Below are positions 44,567-53,751 of a stretch of 64,000 nt of DNA, one piece after another. How positions within the stretch are numbered: the stretch's first letter is position 1; the number at the start of each line of letters is the position of its first letter. The stretch covers positions 1 to 64,000 of the forward strand of contig NZ_WOTB01000009.1 of NCBI RefSeq assembly GCF_011516835.1, written 5' to 3'. The notes under the pieces are model-generated. The model had not been told where the DNA came from, did no database searches, and was given only the letters and a program-made list of their open reading frames with translations. This DNA is from Acetobacter musti (GTDB lineage Bacteria > Pseudomonadota > Alphaproteobacteria > Acetobacterales > Acetobacteraceae). The translations under genes were made by a program, and so were the position numbers.

Positions 44567-45586
44567 TTATCCAAGCCACAAGACGTCCCTCAGACGGGGC
44601 GCGCCGGTCGCCAGCATCACGAGACGATCGAAGCCCAGCGCGATGCCTGAGGTCGGTGGCATAGCCGGTAACGCGCGGAGAAAGTCTTCGTCTATCGGCC
44701 AGGATTTTCTCTGCGGGTAAAGCTTAGCCCTCGTCGCCCGGTCCTTTTCGAAGCGGGTCCGCTGCTCCTCGCTGTCGGTCAGTTCCTCGAAGGCGTTGGC
44801 GAGTTCGACGCCGCCGATATACAGCTCGAATCGCAGGGCGGTGCGCGGGTCGTCGGGGCAGGTGCGGGCCAGGGCGGCCTGGCTGGCGGGCCAGTGGGTG
44901 AGGAAGGTCGGGCGTTCACGGCCGATCGCGGGTTCGATGCGTTCGAGCAGGAGCCGGAAGAACAGGTCTTCCCAGGTTTCGCCGGTTCTCAGGGTGCAGC
45001 CGGCCTGGGCGGCGAGGGCTTCGGCGTTGTCGGCCGTGGCGAGGACGTCGGCACCGGCATGGCGCCGGAAGGCTTCGGCGACGGTCAGCCGCTCGAAGGG
45101 GGTGTGGATGGGGATGGTGCGGCCGTCGCGATGGATTTCGGGTGGCAGAAGGCACTGAACGTAATGTTCCGTCTCATCGGCCAGGGAGGCGAGACCGGCG
45201 CCGGGATGGTACCATTCCAGCATGGTGAATTCGGGGGCATGCAATACGCTGCCCTCACCGTTGCGCCAGACGCGGGCGAGCTGGAAGACCGGCAGGCCGG
45301 TGGCGGCGACGATCCGCTTCATGGCGAATTCGGGGCTGGTGTGAAGGAAGAGCGGTTCGCTGTCGCCTTCGGGGGAGACCCGCCTGGTTTCGAAGACATG
45401 GAGATGGACTTCCTCGCCGGGCGTGGGGACGGCGCAGGGGGTCTCGACCTCAACATAGCCGCGCGAGTCGAAGAAGGCGCGGGTTGCGGTCTGCATCAGG
45501 GCGCGGCGGCGCAGGAGCGGGAGACGTTCGGCGATGCGGGTCGGGTCAGTGGCGCGCGTCGTGGCTTCCGGTGTGTTCAGGTCCAT
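44567..45586 (-). CDS. epmA: EF-P lysine--lysyl aminoacylase EpmA
   Basis: EpmA (PoxA/GenX) attaches beta-lysine to a conserved lysine of elongation factor P. The 339-residue protein is a class II lysyl-tRNA-synthetase-like catalytic core without the anticodon-binding domain. It shows RRRALMQTATRAFFDSRGYV, VETPCAVPTPGEEVHLHVF, FLHTSPEFAMKRIVA, RNGEGSVLHAPEFTMLEWY and GIALGFDRLVML. It is divergent from epmB across 182 bp, a functional pairing. efp itself is not in the window. Confidence 0.94.
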   Translation of the reverse strand: MDLNTPEATTRATDPTRIAERLPLLRRRALMQTATRAFFDSRGYVEVETPCAVPTPGEEVHLHVFETRRVSPEGDSEPLFLHTSPEFAMKRIVAATGLPVFQLARVWRNGEGSVLHAPEFTMLEWYHPGAGLASLADETEHYVQCLLPPEIHRDGRTIPIHTPFERLTVAEAFRRHAGADVLATADNAEALAAQAGCTLRTGETWEDLFFRLLLERIEPAIGRERPTFLTHWPASQAALARTCPDDPRTALRFELYIGGVELANAFEELTDSEEQRTRFEKDRATRAKLYPQRKSWPIDEDFLRALPAMPPTSGIALGFDRLVMLATGAPRLRDVLWLG

Positions 45587-45768
45587 TGTTCTGACGGGTC
45601 CCCTTCCCTGCCCGACGGTCTGTGGTTACCGGCCTCCGTCCCGGCCTTTGCCCCGGTCTTCGCCGGTACCGGTGTAAGCGCCCGGTCTGTGCCCCGGCAT
45701 ACGCTTCGGGCGGGGCTGAGCGGAAATGCTGTTTGCTCCGGGGTGGCCGGGACCGTTAGAACCGCCGC

Positions 45769-46860
45769 ATGACACTCCATGTTCCGACCGCCCCTGTTTC
45801 CGCTTCGCCGGCATCCGGCGCTTCCGCGTCTTCGGCCCGTATGGGTGGAAGCACGCTTCGTTCGCCGCGGCAACTGGTCCGGGCCGGACTTATTCCGGAA
45901 ACAATTCTGGATGATGTCGAACAGGTTGCGGCACGTTACGCGACCGCGATCCCGGACACATTTCTGTCGCTGATTGAGACGCCGGACGATCCGGTCGGAT
46001 TGCAGGTCATTCCGCATCCGGATGAGCTGATTATGGCGCCCTCCGAGCGGGAAGATCCGATCGGAGACGATGCGCTGTCGCCGGTTCCGGGGATTGTGCA
46101 CCGCTATGAGGACCGGGCGCTGCTGAAACCTCTGCTGATCTGCCCGCTTTATTGCCGGTTCTGCTTCCGGCGCGAGCATGTCGGGCCGGACGGCGGCCTG
46201 CTGGACGAGGCGGCGCTGGAGACGGCGCTTGGCTGGCTGCGGACGCATGAGCAGATCCGGGAAGTGATTCTGACGGGAGGCGATCCGCTGATGCTGTCTG
46301 CGCGGCGGCTCGCTCATATCGTGCGCGCGCTGGACGACATTCCGCATGTGACGACGATCCGCATTCATTCGCGGGTGCCGCTTGCCGATCCGGGGCGGAT
46401 TACGGATGAGCTGACCGGGGCGATGGAGACGGACAAGGCGATGTGGCTGGTGCTGCACGCCAATCATGAGCGGGAGTTCACGGAAGCGGGCCGGGCGGCG
46501 CTGCGGCGGATGCAGCGACGGGGGATTCCGCTGCTGGGGCAGTCGGTGCTGCTACGCGGAGTGAATGACAGTGTGGAGGCGCTGGAGGGGCTGTTCCGGG
46601 CGATGGTGGAGAACCGGGTGAAGCCTTATTATCTGCATCAGCTCGATCCGGCGCCGGGGACGGCGCGGTTTCATGTGCCGGTCGAAGAGGGGCGCGCGCT
46701 GCTGCAGGGATTGCGGGGGCGTGTAACCGGGCTCGCCTGGCCGACTTACATTCTCGATATTCCGGGTGGCTTCGGGAAGGTGCCGCTGGGGCCGGATTAT
46801 CTGGATACCGGCTCGGGCATGGTGCAGGACCCGTCGGGGCGGTGGCACGAGCTGCCGTGA
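45769..46860 (+). CDS. epmB: EF-P beta-lysylation protein EpmB (lysine 2,3-aminomutase-like)
   Basis: EpmB is a radical SAM, PLP-dependent aminomutase that makes the (R)-beta-lysine which EpmA attaches to EF-P. The 363-residue protein has the cluster motif CxxxCxxC at Cys125, Cys129 and Cys132 (LLICPLYCRFCFRREHVG). It also has the PLP-binding Lys337 in ILDIPGGFGKVPLGP. The first 30 residues are Ala/Ser/Pro-rich and not conserved. Divergence from epmA supports the assignment. A clostridial-type catabolic lysine aminomutase would be longer and sit with lysine degradation genes, which are absent. Confidence 0.93.
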   Translation: MTLHVPTAPVSASPASGASASSARMGGSTLRSPRQLVRAGLIPETILDDVEQVAARYATAIPDTFLSLIETPDDPVGLQVIPHPDELIMAPSEREDPIGDDALSPVPGIVHRYEDRALLKPLLICPLYCRFCFRREHVGPDGGLLDEAALETALGWLRTHEQIREVILTGGDPLMLSARRLAHIVRALDDIPHVTTIRIHSRVPLADPGRITDELTGAMETDKAMWLVLHANHEREFTEAGRAALRRMQRRGIPLLGQSVLLRGVNDSVEALEGLFRAMVENRVKPYYLHQLDPAPGTARFHVPVEEGRALLQGLRGRVTGLAWPTYILDIPGGFGKVPLGPDYLDTGSGMVQDPSGRWHELP

Positions 46861-46879
46861 CTGTGGCGGATGACGGATT

Positions 46880-47413
46880 TCAGGGACGTGGCAGGTTTTC
46901 ACGCCGGTAAAATTGCCGGAGGACGCCGGGTGACGGCAGCAGGATCTTCGGCAGAGTGAGTTTCTGATACATGGCGGCGTAATGGCGCCTGTTCTGGCGC
47001 GCGGGTCCGAGGATGTACTGCACCATCTCCCGTTTGATGCTGTCCTTCCCTTCAGCGAGAGCGCCGTGTCTGTTTTTCTCGAACAAGGTTCTGCGGAAGT
47101 AGCGGTACAGGCTGAGGGGCGTGGAGATATCCAGCAGGATCAGGCCGGTTGCGCGCTCCAGGCGCTGAGGCAGGCAGCGTGTATAATTGCCTTCCATAAC
47201 CCAGCGGTCGCCGGTGATGGCGGCGTCGTGCAGGGTGATGAATTCGCCGACCGGACGCTTTTCCCAGTCGGTTGCCGGCAGGTGGGATAACTGATCGAGA
47301 TGGATGACGGGGAGATGGCGCGCATGACCGATCGCGACGGCGAGGGTGGACTTGCCGCTGCCGGACGGCCCCATGATGCAGATGCGCTCTCCGAGATCGG
47401 TCAGGGTGGTCAT
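46880..47413 (-). CDS. P-loop nucleotide kinase-like protein (FlaR type)
   Basis: The 177-residue protein has a P-loop at residues 14-22 (MGPSGSGKST, Lys21) and an adenylate-kinase-like scaffold. It has HLDQLSHLPATDW, the WVMEGNYTRCLPQRLERATG region and an Arg-rich lid (RYFRRTLFEKNRHG). It resembles proteins annotated as DNA topology modulation protein FlaR or AAA family ATPase. The real substrate is unknown. It is convergent with epmB with a 19-bp gap. Confidence 0.8.
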   Translation of the reverse strand: MTTLTDLGERICIMGPSGSGKSTLAVAIGHARHLPVIHLDQLSHLPATDWEKRPVGEFITLHDAAITGDRWVMEGNYTRCLPQRLERATGLILLDISTPLSLYRYFRRTLFEKNRHGALAEGKDSIKREMVQYILGPARQNRRHYAAMYQKLTLPKILLPSPGVLRQFYRRENLPRP

Positions 47414-47549
47414 GCGGGCCGAAGGTCTCTGATGCCGGGAGGGGCTGAATCCTGCAGAGGGGGCGGATTCCTCAATCTCTTTACGGAGTCAGGGGAAGAG
47501 TTTGCAAGTAGCCACATCTCAGGTCGTCACGTCTGAAAAATACGCGGCT

Positions 47550-47696
47550 TTTTCCGGGCTGTGCCCCGAACTCCGACAAAGGGGTAAGGTCCCTTTGATC
47601 CCGGTTTATTAAATCAAAAGAGGCGAAGAGGCCGTCCTGCGCAACACGCCTTCGCGTGACGCCGCCTTAACAGGCGCAGAGCAGAACCCTGCTCTG
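47550..47696. repeat. R1 hairpin repeat, copy 3 (diverged)
   Basis: Recognisable parts are TTCCGGGCTGTGCCCCGAA, AAAGGGGTAAGGTCCCTTT, the GATCCCGGTTTATTAAATCAAA middle (shown in part: GATCCCGGTTTATTAAA) and an end hairpin CAGAGCAG/CTGCTCTG (47677-47696). It is more diverged than the other copies and lies between two minus-strand genes rather than convergent ones. The 372-bp gap holds no gene. Confidence 0.65.
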
Positions 47697-47726
47697 TCCT
47701 TACGCTTAACGGAATACATAAGCGCC

Positions 47727-47761
47727 AAAAAACAGACCGGTTCCGTTTCCGAACCGGTCTG
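47727..47761 (-). terminator. Intrinsic terminator of the small exported protein gene
   Basis: A perfect 11-bp stem (CAGACCGGTTC/GAACCGGTCTG, 7-nt loop) is followed on the minus strand by six T. It lies 25 nt after the stop at 47786. Confidence 0.95.
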
Positions 47762-47785
47762 TCTTACAGGGGGCGCCTGATGGCG

Positions 47786-48175
47786 TTACATCTGGGTGTT
47801 ACCGTTCGCCGGCGGCGGAGCGGCGGGGGTTTGTCCGGCCGGCGGCGTGCTGCCCGGTTTCGGGGTCATGGTGCCGGGTTCGGTCGAATGTTCGACGTCA
47901 TAGGCCGTGGCTTTTTCGGACCAGGTTCCCTTTGCCCCCGGATGTTCCTGATCGTAGAGGGCGGCCTTGGCTTTGGCTTCCTTGCGGTATTTGTGGCGGA
48001 CATACATGCCTGTTACGCAGCCGCCGAGCGCGCCCAGCACACCGTGATGGGCGACGTGACCACCGACGGCGCCGGCGGCGCCGTATTTCACGCAGCCGCC
48101 TGGCTCCGCCTGAGCCGCTGAGACCGAGCCTGCGGTCAGCATCACGGCCATGGTTGCGCTGAGCAGTTTTTTCAT
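47786..48175 (-). CDS. Small exported protein with a glycine-zipper-like segment
   Basis: The 129-residue protein has a signal peptide (KKLLSATMAVMLTAGSVSA, cleavage near AQA-EP). A Gly-rich hydrophobic segment follows (KYGAAGAVGGHVAHHGVLGA), typical of glycine-zipper proteins, and then a basic stretch (RHKYRKEAKAKA). The C-terminal tail is Pro/Thr/Gly-rich and probably disordered. I do not recognise a named family. An envelope location is inferred. The ATG at 48175 is preferred to one 15 codons upstream because it starts the signal peptide. Confidence 0.7.
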   Translation of the reverse strand: MKKLLSATMAVMLTAGSVSAAQAEPGGCVKYGAAGAVGGHVAHHGVLGALGGCVTGMYVRHKYRKEAKAKAALYDQEHPGAKGTWSEKATAYDVEHSTEPGTMTPKPGSTPPAGQTPAAPPPANGNTQM

Positions 48176-48412
48176 TGGGGCATCCTGTTTTATCGTGGTC
48201 GTCGGGGACCAGTTCGACACTATTCTGCCCGGAAACTGTGGCGAAAACCAGCCGGGGTCCCCATTCTGACCGTGCTGTAATAATTGTCATGAACAGGGTC
48301 GGGCCGGTGGTTCGGGCTTGACGCTCACGGTCATGTGCCGTCATGAGCCTGTCCGGATTATCGACTGACGAACACTTTTCCACCAGAGACCGTGCTCCCG
48401 GAGATTCTGCCC

Positions 48413-49045
48413 ATGTCGCCCACCCGCCGCGCTCTTCTCGCAGCAGCTCTTCCTGTCGCGCTGGCACCTGCCCTGATCCGTCCGGCGCTGGCGGCGGATG
48501 CGCCGGCGGCGAATGATCCGCGCCTGGCGCCACGCGCGCTCGGGAAGCCGGATGCGAAGGTGACGGTTGAGGAGTGGTTTTCGCTGACATGCCCGCACTG
48601 CGCGCAGTTTGCGATCAAAGTGCTTCCGGAAATCAGGACGAAGCTGATCGATACGGGCCGTATCCGCTATGTGTTCTGCGATTATCCGCTGGACCGGGTT
48701 TCGCTGATGGCGGCGCAGGTCGCGCGGTCCCTGCCGGCTGAACGGTATGAGCCGTTCATCATGGCGCTGCTGTCCAATCAGGATCACTGGGCGTTTGTAC
48801 AGGACGGCTCCCAGGAGGAGCAGCTCCGGAAGATGGCGGCGCTGGCGGGCATGTCGGCTGACAGTTTCGATCGCGCGGTGAACGATACGCAGCTTCAGAA
48901 CGCGATCATGAGCGGGGAACACCGGGCTCAGACGCAGTACAACATTACCGGCACGCCGGCTTTCCGCTTCAACAACGATGTCTATCGCGACGGCGAGCTC
49001 ACCTATGCCGAGTTCGAGAAGAAAGTGGTCGCCGCGGGCGGCTGA
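48413..49045 (+). CDS. DsbA-like thiol:disulfide oxidoreductase, exported
   Basis: The 210-residue protein has a signal sequence with a twin arginine (SPTRRALLAAALPVALAPAL) and a thioredoxin fold of the DsbA/Com1 type. The active site is Cys60-Pro-His-Cys63 (FSLTCPHCAQFA), and the cis-proline loop is TGTPAFRFNN. It would introduce or rearrange disulfides in periplasmic proteins. It lies upstream of smc on the same strand, a synteny common in alphaproteobacteria. The ATG at 48413 follows GGAG. Confidence 0.9.
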   Translation: MSPTRRALLAAALPVALAPALIRPALAADAPAANDPRLAPRALGKPDAKVTVEEWFSLTCPHCAQFAIKVLPEIRTKLIDTGRIRYVFCDYPLDRVSLMAAQVARSLPAERYEPFIMALLSNQDHWAFVQDGSQEEQLRKMAALAGMSADSFDRAVNDTQLQNAIMSGEHRAQTQYNITGTPAFRFNNDVYRDGELTYAEFEKKVVAAGG

Positions 49046-49057
49046 TTTTTCCGAAGA

Positions 49058-49204
49058 ATGTTCAGGACACCGGATCTTGCCGCGCGGTTCCCGGACCCGG
49101 ATGACGCCGGCATGGCGTCGTTTCCGGTCGTGATCCCCTGTCTCATGTTTCGTGACGTCGTGTTCAGCAGCATCGTGCTGACGGGGTTCCGGGACGCGGC
49201 ATGA
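49058..49204 (+). CDS. Possible 48-residue coupling peptide upstream of smc
   Basis: A short ATG frame (MFRTPDLAARFPDPDDAG at the start) ends in TGA that overlaps the smc ATG as ATGA. It fills the gap between the dsbA-like gene and smc. It has no strong Shine-Dalgarno and no family I recognise. It may only serve to couple translation, or be chance. Confidence 0.25.
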   Translation: MFRTPDLAARFPDPDDAGMASFPVVIPCLMFRDVVFSSIVLTGFRDAA

Positions 49205-52200
49205 CAGCCCGGTTTGTCCAGTTGCGGATCGCGGGCTTCAAGAGCTTCGCGGACCCTGTCACCGTCGATATTCTGCCCGGTCTGACAGGGATTGTCGGGC
49301 CGAATGGCTGCGGCAAGTCCAACGTGGTCGAGGGACTGCGCTGGGCGATGGGCGAGACATCGGCCCGGTCGCTACGTGGCGGCGAGATGGACGATCTGAT
49401 TTTCGCGGGCACGGCGAGCCGTCCGTCGCGCAATCTCGCGGAAGTCACGCTGACACTTGAAAATGCGAAGGGGCTCGGACCGGGCGCGTTTGCTGAGCAG
49501 GACGATCTGCAGGTGACGCGACGGGCGGAGCGGGGCGCGGGCAGTGATTACCGGCTGAATGGACGGCCGATCCGGGCGCGTGATGTGCAGACGCTGTTTG
49601 CCGATCTGGCATCCGGAGCGCGGTCCTCGGCGATGGTCAGCCAGGGGCGCGTGGCAATGCTGGTGGGCGCCCGGCCGGAAGAGCGGCGGACCATTCTGGA
49701 GGAAGCGGCGGGGATTACCGGGCTTCATGCGCGGCGGCATGAGGCGGAGCTGAAGCTGCGGGCGACCGAGACGAATCTGACGCGGGCGGAGGATCTGCGC
49801 ACGCAGCTGGAATCGCGGCTGGAGGGGCTGGCGGGACAGTCCACGCAGGCGTCGAAATATCGCGAGCTGTCGGCGAATCTGCGGGAGGCGGAGACCTCCC
49901 TGCTGGCATTGCTGCATGCGCGGGCGCGGCATCAGGTCGAGCGGGCGCAGCAGGCGACGGTTGCGGCGCGGAAGGCGCTGATCGCGGCGGAGGAAGCGGC
50001 GGAGACGGCGGTTCTGGCGGATTACGAGGCGGATAAGGCGCTGCCACCACTGCGGGAGGCGGCTGAGCAGGCGCGGACGGCGCTGGAGCGGCGGCGGGTG
50101 GCGGCCGAGGGCGTGGCCCGTGAGGAGCAGCGTGCGGCGGAAGCGGCGGAAGCGGCGTCCGGACGGTTGCGGCAGTGCGAGGCGGACCGGGAAGCGGCGG
50201 CGTCACGGCTGAACGATGCCAGCGAGACACTGGCCCGACTTCAGGATGAAGCGCGGGAGGTTGCTGAGAAACAGGCGGCGCTGCCGGGTCTTCAGGCTGA
50301 GGCGGAAGCGGCGGTTGTGGCGGCTCAGGCGGCGGTGAACGAGGCGGCGCAGCTTCTGGAACAGCGCACGGCGGAAGCGACGGCGGCGAAAACGCGGGCG
50401 GAGCAGGCGCAGGCGGCTCTGGAAGCGGCGACGGCGCGGCATGGGCGGCTGGAGCAGGCGCGGGCGGCGCTTGAGGCCGAGATGGCGGCGCTGCGGGCCG
50501 ATCTGCCGGATGAGGACACGCTGACGGCGGCGGAATACGCGGTGCGGGAGGCGGCTGAGACGCTGACGCGGTGTCGCGAGGCGGAGGATGCGGCGGTGCA
50601 GCGGCGGTCCGCGGCGCAGCTGGCGCTCTCGATCGCGCGGAACACGGCGGAATCGACGCGGACGCGGCATGAGGACTGTCAGGCGGCGCTGACGGCGGCG
50701 AAAACGCGGCTGGCGGCGCTGACGCGGGATTGCGAGGCGCTGACGCGGCGTCGGGACGAGGCGCAGGGGCAGCTTGTTCCGGAAGAAAGGCGTGCAGCGC
50801 TGGCGACGGCTCTGACCGAGGCTGAGTCTGCTCACGCGCGGGCGGTGGCGGCGTTCGAGGCGGCGGAATCCGAACGGGCGGCGGCGGCGGCGGCGCTGCT
50901 GGAGGCGCGGGCGCGGGTTCAGGAAGACAGTTCGACGCGGGCGGCGGCGGCGGAAGCGGTTCGCAAGGCGCGTGAGGCTCTGAGCCGGGCCGAGAAAGAA
51001 GCGGCGACGCTGAGCCGGGAGCTGGAAGAGGCCGGGCGTCATGCGGTGCCGGATTCCGTGCTTGAGGAAGCGCAGGCGGCGCGGGCGGCGGAGGAGCGGA
51101 AACTTTCGGAAGCCGAGGCGGCGCTGATTCGGGCGGAAGAGCAGCTGGCGGTCTGCACGGCGCAGGCCCGCGAGAAAGATGGTGCGCTTGGCGCGCTGCG
51201 GGCGGAGCTGACGCGGCTGCGGGCGCAGGTGGACGGGCTGGCTCAGGCGCTGGGGGACGAACAGGACAGTGACGGCGCGGTGGCCGCCTCCCCTGTGTCG
51301 GACGAGCTGCGTGTGCCGGACGGGCTGGAAGTGGCGCTGGCGGCAGCGCTGACTGACGGGCTGGACGCGCCGGAAGCGACGCAGGCTCCTGAAGCGCCAC
51401 GGGCGTGGATGGCGCTGCCGGCGACGGAGCAGGCGTTGCCGGCCGGGGCGACGCCGCTGAGCACGCTGGTGGAGGCGCCGACGGTGCTCGGCCGGGCGCT
51501 GTCTCAGGCGGGGCTGGTTGAGTCGGATGCTGCCGGAGCGGCGCTGGTTCCGGCGTTGCGGCCCGGTCAGTGTCTGGTGACGCGGGAGGGCGCGCTGTGG
51601 CGGTGGGACGGGTATCGCGTCGAGGCCGGGCAGCCGAGTCCGGCGGCACAGCGACTGGCGCAGCGGCGGACGTTGCGGGAGAGTCAGGGGCGGCTTGATA
51701 CGCTGGTGATGGAACTGCCTGCGGCTGAGCAGGTGGCGGCGGATGCGGCGCAGGCGCTGACGGCGGCGGCAGAAGCCGTACGGGTGGCGCGGTCCGGACG
51801 GGGTGGCATCGAGGCGGCGCTGGGAAAGGCGCGCTCGGTGGAGGCGGAGACATCGCGGCGGCATGCGGCGGCGCGGGCGCGGCTGGATGGGGTGCGGCCT
51901 CAGTATGAGCGGGCGGAGCAGGCGCTGATCGCGGCGAAGCAAGGGCTGGCTGACGTGGTGGCGGCGGAAGCGGCGTTGCCGGATGCGGCGGCGCTGCGGG
52001 CGGCGCATGATGCGGCGAAGGCGCGGGAGCAGCAGACGACTCAGGCCGAGGCAGCCACGCGCGAGGCGCGGCGGCGGGCGGAGCAGGCACTGGAGCGGGC
52101 GCGGCGCGAAAAGCAGGAAGCGGAGACGCGGCATGGCAATGTTGAGTCGCGTCTGGCGACATTGCTTCCCGATCTGGCGCGGCTGACGGAAGAATGTGAG

Positions 52201-53751
52201 GCGGGCCGGCAGGCTGTGCAGGCGGCGGAAGCGGCGCTGCGGGAGGCGTCCGATCCGGCGGCGGCGGGCAAGGCGCTGACGGACGCGGAAGCAGAAGCCG
52301 GCGCGGCGGAGGCCGGGGCGAAGGCAGCGCGGGCTGCTCTGGAGACGGCGGAGGCTGAGTCGTCGCGTCTCGGTGCGGCGTTGCGGGCGATGCAGGAAAA
52401 GGCGCTGGAGCGGAAGACGCGGCTTTCGGCGCTGGAGCCGCGTGAAGCGACGTTGTGGGAGGAACTGGCGGAAGCGGCGGCGACTCTCGATGCGGCGCGG
52501 ACGGGAGCGGACTCCGTCGGCGACGGGACGGCGGAAGCCGGGCTGGAGGAGCTGCGGAGCCGGCTTGCCGGGCTGAGAGCGGATGAGCAGGCGGCGCGGG
52601 AGAAGCGAGCGGCGCTGCTGGCTGAAACCGGGACGCTGACGGCGCGGGAGGCGTCTCTGCAGGCCTCGGTTGAGGAATGGACCGGGCGCGAGAGCGTGGC
52701 CAGGGCGCAGCTGGATGAGGCGGCGCAGCGGCTGGCGGCGGTTTCGGCCGAGCATGAGACGGTGTCGGCGCTGCCGGCGGAGGCGCAGCGGCTGCGCGAG
52801 ACGAGCGCGACGGCGCTTGCGGAGGCTGAGGCGGCGTTTCTGGCCGGTGACTCGGCGCGGGAGGCGGCGGAGCTGCGGCTGCGGGAGGCGCAGGAGGCGC
52901 GGCGTCAGACGGAGAGCGATCTGGCGGCGGCGCGTGAAACTGTGCTGCGGAGTGAGGGGAAGAGCGAGCAGGCGCGGGCCATTCTCGATCAGTTGCTGGC
53001 AGAGACGCCGGAGCCGCCGCTGGCGCCGGTCGGGGATCTGACGGAGGCGGCGGAGACGGGTTTGCGGCGGAAGATCGGACGGCTGACGCGGGAGCGGGAA
53101 GAGCTTGGTCCGGTGAATCTGCGGGCTGATATCGAGGCGCAGGAGGCGGAGCAGCAGATCGAGACGATCCGTCGCGAGCACAATGAGCTGGAGACGGCTA
53201 TTGCCCGTCTGCGGGGCTCGATCGGAGCGCTGAACAAGGAGGGGCGCGAGCGGCTGATGGCGGTGTTCACGCAGGTGGATCACCATTTTCAGTCGCTTTT
53301 TTCTAGAATGTTTGGCGGCGGCCGGGCGCATCTGGGGCTTGTCGGCAGTGACGATCCGTTGCAGGCTGGTCTGGAGATCTATGCGCAGCCGCCCGGCAAG
53401 AAGCTGGCGACATTGTCGCTTTTGTCGGGTGGCGAGCAGGCTCTGACAGCTCTTTCGTTGATTTTTGCGGTTTTCCGCTGTAACCCCGCCCCGATCTGCG
53501 TTCTTGACGAGGTTGACGCTCCCCTCGACGACGCCAATGTCGGTCGTTTCTGTTCCCTTCTGGGGGACATGGCCGGAGAAGCAGGAACACGTTTTCTCGT
53601 TGTGACCCATCATCAGTTAACCATGGCGCATATGGATCGCCTTTACGGCGTCACCATGCAGGAACGGGGCGTGAGCCGCGTTCTCTCTGTCGACCTTGAG
53701 CGGGCTTCTGAAATGGCCGGCGAACGGAAGAAGGAGGAGGCTCATGTCTGA
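49201..53751 (+). CDS. smc: Chromosome segregation protein SMC (very long arms)
   Basis: SMC is the ATPase of bacterial condensin; it entraps and organises DNA. The 1516-residue chain has the head N terminus (LRIAGFKSFADPVTVDILPG, Walker A GPNGCGKSNVVEG) and long Ala/Glu/Arg coiled coils at about 160-690 and 860-1340. Between them lies a hinge-like globular region (about 690-830). The C-terminal head has signature LSGGEQALTALSLIFAVF and Walker B ICVLDEVDAPLDD. Typical SMC is about 1150-1200 residues, so the arms are roughly a quarter longer; I believe long SMCs are usual in acetic acid bacteria. ScpA/ScpB are not in the window. The next gene overlaps its end by 8 bp. Confidence 0.95.
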   Translation: MTARFVQLRIAGFKSFADPVTVDILPGLTGIVGPNGCGKSNVVEGLRWAMGETSARSLRGGEMDDLIFAGTASRPSRNLAEVTLTLENAKGLGPGAFAEQDDLQVTRRAERGAGSDYRLNGRPIRARDVQTLFADLASGARSSAMVSQGRVAMLVGARPEERRTILEEAAGITGLHARRHEAELKLRATETNLTRAEDLRTQLESRLEGLAGQSTQASKYRELSANLREAETSLLALLHARARHQVERAQQATVAARKALIAAEEAAETAVLADYEADKALPPLREAAEQARTALERRRVAAEGVAREEQRAAEAAEAASGRLRQCEADREAAASRLNDASETLARLQDEAREVAEKQAALPGLQAEAEAAVVAAQAAVNEAAQLLEQRTAEATAAKTRAEQAQAALEAATARHGRLEQARAALEAEMAALRADLPDEDTLTAAEYAVREAAETLTRCREAEDAAVQRRSAAQLALSIARNTAESTRTRHEDCQAALTAAKTRLAALTRDCEALTRRRDEAQGQLVPEERRAALATALTEAESAHARAVAAFEAAESERAAAAAALLEARARVQEDSSTRAAAAEAVRKAREALSRAEKEAATLSRELEEAGRHAVPDSVLEEAQAARAAEERKLSEAEAALIRAEEQLAVCTAQAREKDGALGALRAELTRLRAQVDGLAQALGDEQDSDGAVAASPVSDELRVPDGLEVALAAALTDGLDAPEATQAPEAPRAWMALPATEQALPAGATPLSTLVEAPTVLGRALSQAGLVESDAAGAALVPALRPGQCLVTREGALWRWDGYRVEAGQPSPAAQRLAQRRTLRESQGRLDTLVMELPAAEQVAADAAQALTAAAEAVRVARSGRGGIEAALGKARSVEAETSRRHAAARARLDGVRPQYERAEQALIAAKQGLADVVAAEAALPDAAALRAAHDAAKAREQQTTQAEAATREARRRAEQALERARREKQEAETRHGNVESRLATLLPDLARLTEECEAGRQAVQAAEAALREASDPAAAGKALTDAEAEAGAAEAGAKAARAALETAEAESSRLGAALRAMQEKALERKTRLSALEPREATLWEELAEAAATLDAARTGADSVGDGTAEAGLEELRSRLAGLRADEQAAREKRAALLAETGTLTAREASLQASVEEWTGRESVARAQLDEAAQRLAAVSAEHETVSALPAEAQRLRETSATALAEAEAAFLAGDSAREAAELRLREAQEARRQTESDLAAARETVLRSEGKSEQARAILDQLLAETPEPPLAPVGDLTEAAETGLRRKIGRLTREREELGPVNLRADIEAQEAEQQIETIRREHNELETAIARLRGSIGALNKEGRERLMAVFTQVDHHFQSLFSRMFGGGRAHLGLVGSDDPLQAGLEIYAQPPGKKLATLSLLSGGEQALTALSLIFAVFRCNPAPICVLDEVDAPLDDANVGRFCSLLGDMAGEAGTRFLVVTHHQLTMAHMDRLYGVTMQERGVSRVLSVDLERASEMAGERKKEEAHV

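Noticed and set aside
45577..46467. A 296-codon minus-strand frame over epmB
   Set aside because: Arg/Gln-rich antisense shadow of a radical SAM gene with intact motifs.
50203..53613. A 1136-codon open frame opposite smc, and another over 49715-52162
   Set aside because: Arg/Pro-rich products with no domain, exactly antisense to a well-supported smc gene; caused by high GC and biased third positions.
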